8,047 bases of DNA from assembly GCF_001983105.1 (NCBI RefSeq), contig NZ_MOMC01000038.1, positions 51,744-59,790 of the forward strand. The letters run 5' to 3'. Positions 1-4,455 of the stretch are shown here, one piece after another (the first letter of the stretch is position 1; the number at the start of each line of letters is the position of its first letter). This DNA comes from Pseudofrankia asymbiotica. GTDB taxonomy: Bacteria > Actinomycetota > Actinomycetes > Frankiales > Frankiaceae. The translations under genes were made by a program, and so were the position numbers. The notes beneath the pieces were generated by a model. It worked only from the letters and a program-made list of their open reading frames with translations, searched no databases and was not told the origin of the DNA.

Positions 1-990
1 CGGCACCACATCCCGCCGTGGCTGGTGGCCGTGGCCGGCGGCCTCCTGCTGTGGGGCGTCGCCTTCAGCTGGTGGTCGCCGCACCCGCCGTGGCCCCTGC
101 TCGCGCTGATCCTCGTGCCGCTGCTGCTGCTCGGGACCAGGGACGGCGGCTGGCGCGGCCCCACCTCGACCGCGCCGTCCGGGCCGTCAGCTTCAGGCGA
201 GGCAGGCGAGGCAGGCGAGGCAGGCGCGGCAGGCGCGCCGGGCGGGACGACGACCGTGCGCCTGGACAAGGGCCCGGCGGCCGCGTCGCCCGCCTGGGCC
301 GCCGAGACGCGGGCCTGGCTGGGCGAGGCCCGGCAGGCGGCGCGCGCACGACGCCGGCGATCCTGGCCGCTGCGGGTGGCGGCGCTCACGACACTGGTGG
401 CGACGCTGACCGTTCTCGGCGTGACCGACGCGCTCGTCGGAATCTGGCTGCCGGTCTACTTCTGGGTCCTCGGCGGGATCGCCCTGGTCACGTTGCTGCT
501 CGGCGCGGTACTGCGTCGTACCCCATGGTCATTGCTCCCGCTGCTGGTGGTCGCGACACTCGGAACGGTCGCGTTCGGCGGCACCAGGGCGAGCCTGCAC
601 GACGGGATAGGGCAGCGGGTCTGGACGCCGGTCACCGCCGCCGACCTGCGGGGCGACTACCGGCTCGCCTTCGGTCAGAGCGTGCTCGACCTGCGCCACG
701 TCACGCCAAGGGCGGCCCAGGACATCCAGGTCACCCTGGGCGCGGGACAGGTCCGGCTGCTCCTGCCTGAGGCGATGAACGCGACCGTCAGGGCCGACGT
801 GCATCTGGGCGACGTCACGGTCGACGGCACCGACTCCTTCGACGAGCGCGAGGGCGACCGCGGCTGGGGCGAGCGGCGGCGCGGGGCCGGGACCAGCCAG
901 ACGATCCTGCCGCCGGACGGCGCCACGGGCCCGGCGGTGACGATCCACGTCGACGTCGCCGACGGCAACATCACCATCGACCACCGCTGA
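1..990 (+). CDS. PspC/LiaF-like multi-pass membrane protein, 5'-truncated by the window edge
   Basis: The reading frame is open from the first base to a TGA at 988-990. A GTG at 25 could be read as a start, but the frame upstream of it is open and coding-like, so the gene most likely begins outside the window. Visible residues (numbered from base 1) show two hydrophobic segments near 7-25 and 31-46 and a soluble Gly/Ala/Glu-rich linker. Three further membrane segments lie at roughly 120-140, 146-168 and 178-195. The C-terminal 130 residues are soluble and beta-rich, with a stretch of the type DLRHVTP...VTLGAGQVRLLLPE...VRADVHLGDVTVDG. That pattern is characteristic of the LiaF/DUF4097-type C-terminal domain of actinobacterial PspC-domain proteins, which are tied to envelope-stress sensing. 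The missing N-terminus would be expected to hold the PspC domain (inference). The family assignment is fairly sure; the exact role is not. Confidence 0.8.
   Translation, partial: RHHIPPWLVAVAGGLLLWGVAFSWWSPHPPWPLLALILVPLLLLGTRDGGWRGPTSTAPSGPSASGEAGEAGEAGAAGAPGGTTTVRLDKGPAAASPAWAAETRAWLGEARQAARARRRRSWPLRVAALTTLVATLTVLGVTDALVGIWLPVYFWVLGGIALVTLLLGAVLRRTPWSLLPLLVVATLGTVAFGGTRASLHDGIGQRVWTPVTAADLRGDYRLAFGQSVLDLRHVTPRAAQDIQVTLGAGQVRLLLPEAMNATVRADVHLGDVTVDGTDSFDEREGDRGWGERRRGAGTSQTILPPDGATGPAVTIHVDVADGNITIDHR
196..240 (+). repeat. Nine-base tandem repeat coding Gly-Glu-Ala linker
   Basis: Three exact copies of ggcgaggca (196-204, 205-213, 214-222) are followed by two diverged copies (ggcgcggca and ggcgcgccg). 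They lie in frame with the membrane protein and encode GEAGEAGEAGAAGAP. The repeat falls in the soluble linker between the second and third membrane segments, where copy-number change would lengthen or shorten the linker without a frameshift. Confidence 0.85.
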
Positions 991-1059
991 CCGTGCCGGC
1001 GCTCCGCGTGGCGGGCCACGGCCCAGGAGTGCCGGTCCTGCGCTGACCACTGGAGCTCG

Positions 1060-1104
1060 ATGTCCGCGACGGACGAGTACCTGGCCGGCAACGCCGCCTA
1101 CGCG
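1060..1104 (+). pseudogene. 5' remnant of a beta-class carbonic anhydrase gene
   Basis: An ATG at 1060 with an upstream GGAG (1052-1055) opens with MSATDEYLAGNAAYA. This closely matches the N-terminus of actinobacterial beta-carbonic anhydrases of the Rv1284 type, as I recall it (M-x-x-TD-[DE]-YLA-x-N-x-x-YA). Such enzymes continue with a Gly-Pro-Leu segment and the zinc-binding CxDxR motif. Here the similarity stops after the fifteenth codon, the following residues are Arg/Gly-rich and unrelated, and no zinc-site motif follows. The open frame runs on to 1308 but is not enzyme-like. I read this as the surviving start of a deleted gene, with its ribosome binding site intact. The assignment rests on only 15 residues and on memory of the family. 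Confidence 0.6.
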
Positions 1105-1122
1105 GGTCGACGCGGTGGCGGG

Positions 1123-1242
1123 TCAGGCAGGCTGGGACGGCGGGGCGTCCGGCTCGGGGGTGCGGCAGACGGCCTCCACGTTGTTGCCGTCCGGGTCGCG
1201 GACGAAGGCGCCGTAGTACGACGGGTGGTGCCAGGCCGTTCG
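1123..1242 (-). pseudogene. 3' remnant of a VOC/glyoxalase-superfamily gene
   Basis: Read on the minus strand, the last 35-39 codons before a TGA at 1125-1123 encode HHPSYYGAFVRDPDGNNVEA followed by VCRTPEPDAPPSQPA. The YYGAFVxDPDGNNxEAV block is the hallmark C-terminal strand of small vicinal-oxygen-chelate proteins, and its Glu is a metal ligand in that family. Upstream of about 1242 the minus frame stays open but no longer resembles a VOC protein. It also runs antisense to the oxidoreductase gene at 1339, so roughly the first two thirds of a normal 120-140-residue VOC domain are missing. The fragment ends 18 bases from the carbonic-anhydrase remnant, which it faces tail to tail. It is a 5'-truncated relic with no sign of expression. 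Confidence 0.7.
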
Positions 1243-1294
1243 GGGCATCACCGGCGAGATCAAAAGGTTGGTCTGGACGGTGACAGCCCGATGC

Positions 1295-1320
1295 GCCGGC
1301 GGATATGAGGTGCCGCCGGC
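1295..1320. promoter_or_regulatory. Inverted repeat upstream of the PPOX gene
   Basis: GCCGGCGG (1295-1302) and CCGCCGGC (1313-1320) are perfect 8-bp arms around a 10-base AT-richer loop. The repeat ends 7 bases before the ribosome binding site of the oxidoreductase gene. It could be an operator or a leader hairpin. At this GC content an 8-bp GC-only repeat is weak evidence. Confidence 0.3.
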
Positions 1321-1338
1321 CGGACGTGGAGGCGCGCG

Positions 1339-1830
1339 ATGGGCATGAAGGAGACCGAGCAAGCGGTGTATGAGCCCGGGCGCGGGCCGGGGCCGACGGT
1401 TCTGGAGCAGGACCGGCTGGCGGCGCTGCTCGCCGCGCATCAGATGGGTGCGCTGGCCACGACCAGGCAGGATGGGCGGCCGCACCTGTCGACCGTCGCG
1501 TACGGGTGGGACGAGGCGGCGCGCACGATCAGGATCAGCACCACCATCGACCGGTTGAAGGTCCGTCACCTGCGTCGCGACCCGAGGGCGGCGCTGTACG
1601 TGAGCACCGCCGACTTCCTGTCGTTCGTGGTCGCCGAGGGAGAGGCCGAGCTGTCGGAGGTGAGCGCCACACCCGGGGACGCCGTCGGGCGGGAGCTGCT
1701 CGCGATGGCGCCCCCGTTCGACGACCCGGCCGACGAACGCGCCTTCCTGCGCAACATGGCGGCCGACCGCCGGCTGGTCATCAGGCTCGGCGTACGCCGG
1801 CTCTACGGCACGGCCCTCGACATTCCCTGA
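1339..1830 (+). CDS. PPOX-family split-barrel FMN/F420-dependent oxidoreductase
   Basis: This 163-residue cytoplasmic protein belongs to the pyridoxamine 5'-phosphate oxidase-like split-barrel family. Residues 26-90 carry the usual core: LAALLAAHQMGALATTRQDG followed by RPHLSTVAYGWD, then a strand and K74 in the DRLKVRHLRRDPRAALYV block. That block contacts the FMN or F420 phosphate in relatives. Length and layout fit the small actinobacterial PPOX class F420-dependent enzymes related to Rv1155; substrate and cofactor cannot be told from sequence. The ATG at 1339 is preferred because GGAGG (1328-1332) sits 6 bases upstream; the in-frame ATG at 1345 is 12 bases away. The cupin gene follows 82 bases downstream in the same direction, so joint transcription is possible. 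Confidence 0.85.
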   Translation: MGMKETEQAVYEPGRGPGPTVLEQDRLAALLAAHQMGALATTRQDGRPHLSTVAYGWDEAARTIRISTTIDRLKVRHLRRDPRAALYVSTADFLSFVVAEGEAELSEVSATPGDAVGRELLAMAPPFDDPADERAFLRNMAADRRLVIRLGVRRLYGTALDIP

Positions 1831-1912
1831 GCGCTCCACCACGGGACCGCCACTGGCTCGCCAACTCCGCCGGCGGCCCTGGGCCGCGCACCACCGTCTC
1901 AGGAGGCGCACT

Positions 1913-2455
1913 GTGCCTGACCCAACAGCGGGCTCGCCCGACACGTCGGCCGCGGCCGACGGGGCGCCGTCCGAGCCGGGGGAGTCGCCCCAGCACGAGC
2001 TCGACGCCTTCCACCGCCGGCTTCATCGGGTCCGCCCGGCGGGCCTGTCCGCGCACACCGCGCAGACCACGGGGATGCGCCGGGTGGAGGCGCTGTCCGG
2101 CGCGACCGTCGGCACGGAGCGGCTGTGGATGGGCCAGACCCACGTCGCGCCGTCCACCCTCTCGGCCAACCATCACCACGGCGAGTCCGAGACCGGGATC
2201 TACGTCGTCAGCGGCCATCCGGCGTTCGTCTTCCTTCGGGACGACGAGGAGATCCGGCTGGAGACCTCACCCGGTGACTACATCTACGTACCGCCCTGGG
2301 TGCCCCACCGGGAGGAGAACCCCGACCCCGACGCGGAGGCGATCGTCGTCATCGCCCGCACCACCCAGGAAGCGATCGTGGTCAACCTGCCCGACCTGCG
2401 CTGGCGAGGCCCGGCCAGGACCTCCGACCAGGGCCGTTCCTGGCGCACCTACTGA
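1913..2455 (+). CDS. Cupin-domain protein, 180 residues
   Basis: The GTG start at 1913 is set by AGGAGG (1901-1906) 6 bases upstream. The first 30 residues are Pro/Ser/Gly-rich and probably disordered. A single cupin barrel spans about residues 55-162. Motif 1 is ANHHHGESETGIYVVSG, giving likely metal ligands H87 or H88, H89 and E93. Motif 2 is GDYIYVPPWVPHREEN, giving H132 and N136. Conserved ligands suggest an active metal-binding cupin (dioxygenase, isomerase or ligand sensor), but the family is too diverse to name a reaction. No signal peptide or membrane segment is present, so it is cytoplasmic. It lies downstream of the PPOX oxidoreductase in the same orientation, perhaps in one transcript, and is followed by a strong hairpin. 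Confidence 0.85.
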   Translation: MPDPTAGSPDTSAAADGAPSEPGESPQHELDAFHRRLHRVRPAGLSAHTAQTTGMRRVEALSGATVGTERLWMGQTHVAPSTLSANHHHGESETGIYVVSGHPAFVFLRDDEEIRLETSPGDYIYVPPWVPHREENPDPDAEAIVVIARTTQEAIVVNLPDLRWRGPARTSDQGRSWRTY

Positions 2456-2465
2456 GCGCGGCGTC

Positions 2466-2504
2466 CTCCGACTGGCCGTCTCGGCCAGCTGCTCCGACTG
2501 GCCG
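2466..2504 (+). repeat. Direct 13-bp repeat giving two alternative hairpins
   Basis: CTCCGACTGGCCG occurs at 2466-2478 and again at 2492-2504. Between the copies lies CGGCCAG (2482-2488), complementary to CTGGCCG in either copy. Two mutually exclusive 7-bp stems can form: 2472-2478 with 2482-2488 (loop 3), or 2482-2488 with 2498-2504 (loop 9). It sits just downstream of the cupin stop and ahead of the larger hairpin. Confidence 0.5.
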
Positions 2505-2519
2505 CCACCGCGGAAAGGC

Positions 2520-2563
2520 CGCTGCCCGTCCGCCCCGCGGTGTCGCGGGGCGGACGGGCAGCG
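2520..2563. terminator. Perfect 20-bp hairpin between convergent genes
   Basis: Arms 2520-2539 and 2544-2563 pair perfectly around a GTGT loop. The hairpin lies 64 bases after the cupin stop and 24 bases beyond the stop of the minus-strand small gene, so it could end transcription from both sides. No U-run follows on either strand, which is common for actinobacterial terminators. Confidence 0.7.
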
Positions 2564-2587
2564 AACGCGGGCCGGCGCCCTGGTCTG

Positions 2588-2719
2588 TCAGTAGCGGGCG
2601 CTCGTCGTCGAGCGGGTCCGCGACCGCCGGCGCAGCCGCCGCAGACCCCGTGCCGCCGACCGGTCAGCCGTGTTCACGTCACGCTTGGCCTCATGGCGGA
2701 GCCTCGGTAGCAACCTCAT
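2588..2719 (-). CDS. Small basic protein, 43 residues
   Basis: I do not recognise this protein. The reading frame starts at an ATG (2719-2717) preceded on the minus strand by AGGAGG and a 5-base spacer, one of the best ribosome binding sites in the window. This is the main reason to call it. The frame is open further upstream to 2812, but no good site supports a longer start. The product is strongly basic: MRLLPRLRHEAKRDVN, then an Arg-rich tail with RGLRRLRRRSRTRS, ending in ARY. It has no Cys and no membrane segment. An Arg-rich helix of this kind could bind nucleic acid or be a short exported or leader peptide; neither is shown. It converges on the cupin gene across the shared hairpin. Confidence 0.5.
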   Translation of the reverse strand: MRLLPRLRHEAKRDVNTADRSAARGLRRLRRRSRTRSTTSARY

Positions 2720-2894
2720 AGCTTCCTCCTCTGGCTTCGTCGTGCCTCGTTCGTTAGGGCCTCGTTGTCCTGTTGCCGGCCCTGACGGCGACATGCCCGT
2801 CCTGCCGCTCATAACACTTCTTGTCTCGCCGTCCCCGCCGTGCGGTGTCGCGGATGCGGGTCGATGTCCTTACCGAGCCGCTCAGGAGGTCTCG

Positions 2895-3074
2895 ATGGGC
2901 CTGCCCCGTGGCGTGTCATCGGGTGGCGTGTCATCGGGCGGCGGGGCAGCGCAGCGCGACGGAGCGCGACGCGACGCGACGCGACGCGACGCGACGAATT
3001 CGACATCGACAGGGGCGGCGGAAACACACGACCGCGCTCGGCCGAGGTGTGAAAGTGTCTGGGCCAACCGGTAG
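2895..3074 (+). CDS. Uncertain small ORF, 59 residues, built on repeats
   Basis: An ATG at 2895 follows AGGAGG (2884-2889) with a 5-base spacer, which is an excellent ribosome binding site. The predicted peptide begins MGLPRGVSSGGVSSGGGAAQ, where GVSSG is an exact 15-base duplication. It continues with RRDATRRDAT, encoded by the GCGAC microsatellite, and ends in RCESVWANR. Composition is polar and low-complexity with a single Cys, and no domain is recognisable. It may be a real small gene, a leader peptide or a chance frame. The pentamer repeat would shift the frame on any copy change not divisible by three. The stop lies inside a predicted hairpin (3062-3093). Confidence 0.3.
   Translation: MGLPRGVSSGGVSSGGGAAQRDGARRDATRRDATNSTSTGAAETHDRARPRCESVWANR
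2908..2937 (+). repeat. 15-bp tandem duplication
   Basis: GTGGCGTGTCATCGG is present twice back to back (2908-2922 and 2923-2937) without a mismatch. In the possible ORF starting at 2895 it duplicates five residues (GVSSG). Confidence 0.9.
2966..2995 (+). repeat. (GCGAC)6 pentanucleotide microsatellite
   Basis: Six perfect consecutive copies of GCGAC, with two further isolated GCGAC-like units just upstream (2956-2960 and nearby). A five-base unit is not a multiple of three, so slippage would change the reading frame of anything translated through it. Confidence 0.9.
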
Positions 3075-3161
3075 CGAAAGCCCGGTCCGGGCCATCGGAA
3101 GAATTGGCACGTTACACGCCGGGCGTGCGCGGCCGGAGTCAAGATCGCGGGCTGAAGCCCG
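3037..3161 (+). ncRNA. Candidate structured RNA segment (cluster of hairpins)
   Basis: Several compact stems follow one another. CTCGGCCGAG at 3037-3046 is palindromic. In a two-part stem, GGCC 3062-3065 pairs with 3090-3093, enclosing ACCGG/CCGGT and a GC-GAAA-GC cap with a GNRA-type tetraloop (3067-3086). CACGC/GCGTG (3115-3127) forms a third stem, and CGGGC-TGAA-GCCCG (3148-3161) a fourth. This could be a small RNA, a leader or only GC-rich background. No known RNA family matched, and no clear promoter or terminator bounds it. Confidence 0.2.
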
Positions 3162-3540
3162 ACCAGCGAAGCCGCGCACACGTGGAAATGGCCGCTCGCG
3201 ACCCCGTTAGCAGATATTGATCACGGCGTCGGCCGGCTGTGACGTCCGACACAGGCCGCGTCGTGGATGCGCCCGGTTTTCTGGCGGAAGCCGATGTGGG
3301 CACGACGGTTGATCGCGCATCAAGAGGTGTGTGACGCCGGGCACAGATCGAATAGTGGGGATGTCCGAAGCGCCGGATCGGACCGGCCGGCGGACGGCTC
3401 ACCTGCATCGTTGTGTATCAGTTTGAAATCCACTGGTCGGCCAACTGTAGCCAGTGTTCCGGAGTCCAATGGGCTGATCGTGGGCCAAGTGTGTCCTGGC
3501 ATATGCAAAGGCGTCTGCACGGGCGTACTGTCCGCAGACA

Positions 3541-3564
3541 GATCACTACAACGGGGTGGTGATC
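3541..3564 (+). other. Hairpin with 9-bp stem
   Basis: GATCACTAC (3541-3549) pairs with GTGGTGATC (3556-3564) around an AACGGG loop; one pair is a G-U wobble in RNA. It lies 89 bases before the start of the small membrane protein gene at 3653. It could be an operator dyad or a leader structure. Confidence 0.35.
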
Positions 3565-3604
3565 AGGCCCGCCGAAGCTCTCGGCGCGCACGACGGGTCC
3601 GGGT

Positions 3605-3634
3605 GAAGGCGGGGGGACATCGTCCCCCGCCTTC
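3605..3634 (+). promoter_or_regulatory. 11-bp hairpin directly in front of the small membrane protein gene
   Basis: GAAGGCGGGGG (3605-3615) and CCCCCGCCTTC (3624-3634) are perfect arms around an 8-base loop. The stem ends 8 bases before the GGAGG of the next gene. It may be a terminator of something upstream or a 5'-leader structure that governs translation start. No U-run follows. Confidence 0.5.
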
Positions 3635-3652
3635 CCTGTCTTGGAGGTATGC

Positions 3653-3895
3653 ATGCTGGCTGCTGTCATCCTCGCTCTGGCCGCCCTGGCCCTCGCGGCC
3701 GCGGCGGCCGCCGGCTCGGCGACCACCGCGCGCCGGCTCCGGCAGACCGCCAAGACGGCCCGCGTTCTGGCCGTCATTCCCCGACGCTGTCCCGACTGCG
3801 GTCACGGCTGGGATGACGGCCGTGCCCAGCGCGGTCCATGCGCCTCGACGCACCGAGCCGTGGCGTCCCTACTGCTTCCCCCCGACCTCGCCTGA
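3653..3895 (+). CDS. Small membrane-anchored protein with CxxC motif, 80 residues
   Basis: I do not recognise the family. The ATG at 3653 lies 5 bases after GGAGG (3643-3647); an ATG at 3649 in another frame is too close to that site. Residues 1-22 are a continuous Leu/Ala-rich hydrophobic helix, fitting an N-terminal membrane anchor or uncleaved signal. A basic stretch (ARRLRQTAKTAR) follows, suggesting the C-terminus is cytoplasmic. Residues 46-67 read CPDCGHGWDDGRAQRGPC followed by ASTH, so C46, C49, C63 and H51 or H67 could form a zinc-ribbon-like site. The strong ribosome binding site and the hydrophobic/basic/CxxC layout argue for a real gene. It stands alone, with a hairpin in front and a long non-coding stretch behind it. 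Confidence 0.55.
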   Translation: MLAAVILALAALALAAAAAAGSATTARRLRQTAKTARVLAVIPRRCPDCGHGWDDGRAQRGPCASTHRAVASLLLPPDLA

Positions 3896-3977
3896 CGGCC
3901 GCTCCATGGCGATCCCACGCCTTGGCCGGAGATGCGGATTTCCGGTTGAGGAAGGTTTTACCCCCTCTCCCGTAGCC

Positions 3978-4040
3978 GACGGATTTCCCGTCTCGAATAT
4001 TGTGGACATATCATGCCGTAGTCCCGTGTGAAAATCCGTC
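3978..4040. promoter_or_regulatory. CGGATTT boxes, including a 9-bp inverted pair
   Basis: GACGGATTT (3978-3986) and its complement AAATCCGTC (4032-4040) form a perfect 9-bp inverted pair 45 bases apart. A third CGGATTTCC copy lies upstream at 3935-3943. The pair flanks an AT-rich segment with aatattg and acatatcatg. This arrangement would suit a DNA-binding protein, possibly the XRE regulator itself, but that is inference. Confidence 0.3.
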
Positions 4041-4050
4041 CGGGTTTCAG

Positions 4051-4070
4051 TGACAGTCCTTATTTATATC
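4051..4070 (+). promoter_or_regulatory. AT-rich possible promoter
   Basis: The segment tgacagtccttatttatatc is unusually AT-rich for this genome, and its TTATTTATAT part could supply a -10 element for a transcript towards the regulator. A -35 box with consensus spacing is not convincing. The start codon of the regulator is about 385 bases away, which would imply a long leader. Confidence 0.25.
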
Positions 4071-4140
4071 TGGCCCAACGCCTGCGTGAAACAAGCCCGA
4101 TGGTCGTTTCGCGTTGGCGGATGGTTGTTGCCGGCCAGCG

Positions 4141-4180
4141 CCGGGTCTCACCAGTTGCTGCCACCTCTGGTGAGACCCGG
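4141..4180. promoter_or_regulatory. Perfect 14-bp inverted repeat
   Basis: CCGGGTCTCACCAG (4141-4154) and CTGGTGAGACCCGG (4167-4180) are exact inverted copies around a 12-base spacer. The mixed base composition of the arms makes a chance match much less likely than for GC-only stems nearby. It lies 276 bases before the XRE regulator start. Options are an operator for a dimeric regulator, a leader hairpin or a terminator without U-run. Confidence 0.6.
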
Positions 4181-4219
4181 TCGGCTCGACGCGTGGCGGC
4201 AACGAGAAACCGCGGCTCC

Positions 4220-4245
4220 GTGGCCAGCGGATGTGGCCAGCGGAT
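4220..4245 (+). repeat. 13-bp tandem duplication
   Basis: GTGGCCAGCGGAT is present twice back to back (4220-4232 and 4233-4245) without mismatch, in the non-coding stretch upstream of the regulator. Confidence 0.9.
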
Positions 4246-4455
4246 CGAGTCGCCCGTCCCACGGTCGCCGAACAGCTCGGCGATTGGCCAGAAAGATCTG
4301 GTCCCCATATCCGTGCACCTGGCCGAGTACATCCGATCTGGGCGGCCGACGAGCCGCCCGTCGCAGCGTCGGACCATCGTCGCGGGGCGCCTGCCAGCGC
4401 CCTGGCTCAGTCGTCTCCCGGGCGCTCGTGCCCGCAATCGAGAGGATCGCCGATA

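Larger units (their letters stand above)
2720..3652. other. Gene-poor, structured stretch
   Basis: About 930 bases without a firmly supported gene. It holds an uncertain ORF at 2895-3074, a 15-base tandem duplication, a pentanucleotide microsatellite, a run of small hairpins at 3037-3161 and two hairpins at 3541-3634. From about 3200 to 3560 base composition is less GC-rich than in the flanking genes, and no frame shows sustained GC-biased third positions. No transposase, integrase, tRNA or known riboswitch was recognised. The open frames crossing it on both strands (for example 3139-3408 minus and 3267-4031 plus) lack ribosome binding sites and protein-like composition. Confidence 0.6.
3896..4455. 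other. Long non-coding stretch upstream of the XRE regulator
   Basis: Some 560 bases with no supported gene. The part from 3930 to 4075 is AT-richer than anything else in the window, containing runs such as gttttacc, gaatattg and cttatttatatc, and probably holds promoter elements. It also contains repeated CGGATTT boxes, a perfect 14-bp inverted repeat (4141-4180) and a 13-bp tandem duplication (4220-4245). The open frames crossing it (4028-4456, 4050-4742 and 4060-4698 minus) lack ribosome binding sites and protein-like composition. An upstream extension of the regulator frame to 4231 is also unsupported. Confidence 0.6.

Noticed and set aside
1123..1944. A full 273-residue minus-strand gene
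   Set aside because: Only its last 35-39 residues resemble a protein family (VOC); the rest is antisense to the PPOX gene and is low complexity.
1506..2594. 362-codon plus-strand frame
   Set aside because: It overlaps the PPOX and cupin genes in another frame and its product is Arg/Pro/Ser-rich with no motif.
2908..2995. CRISPR-like repeat array
   Set aside because: The repeats are direct tandem copies without spacers and of two unrelated units, so they are a duplication and a microsatellite.
3037..3161. Known riboswitch (c-di-AMP, c-di-GMP or cobalamin)
   Set aside because: Conserved core sequences of these classes as I know them are not present, and no suitable gene directly follows.
3267..4031. 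254-codon plus-strand frame through the gene-poor region
   Set aside because: It lacks a ribosome binding site, overlaps the better-supported small membrane protein in another frame, and reads as Arg/Pro-rich noise.
2720..4455. Integrated mobile element in the gene-poor region
   Set aside because: No transposase, integrase, terminal inverted repeats, target duplication or tRNA could be recognised; low gene density alone is not enough.
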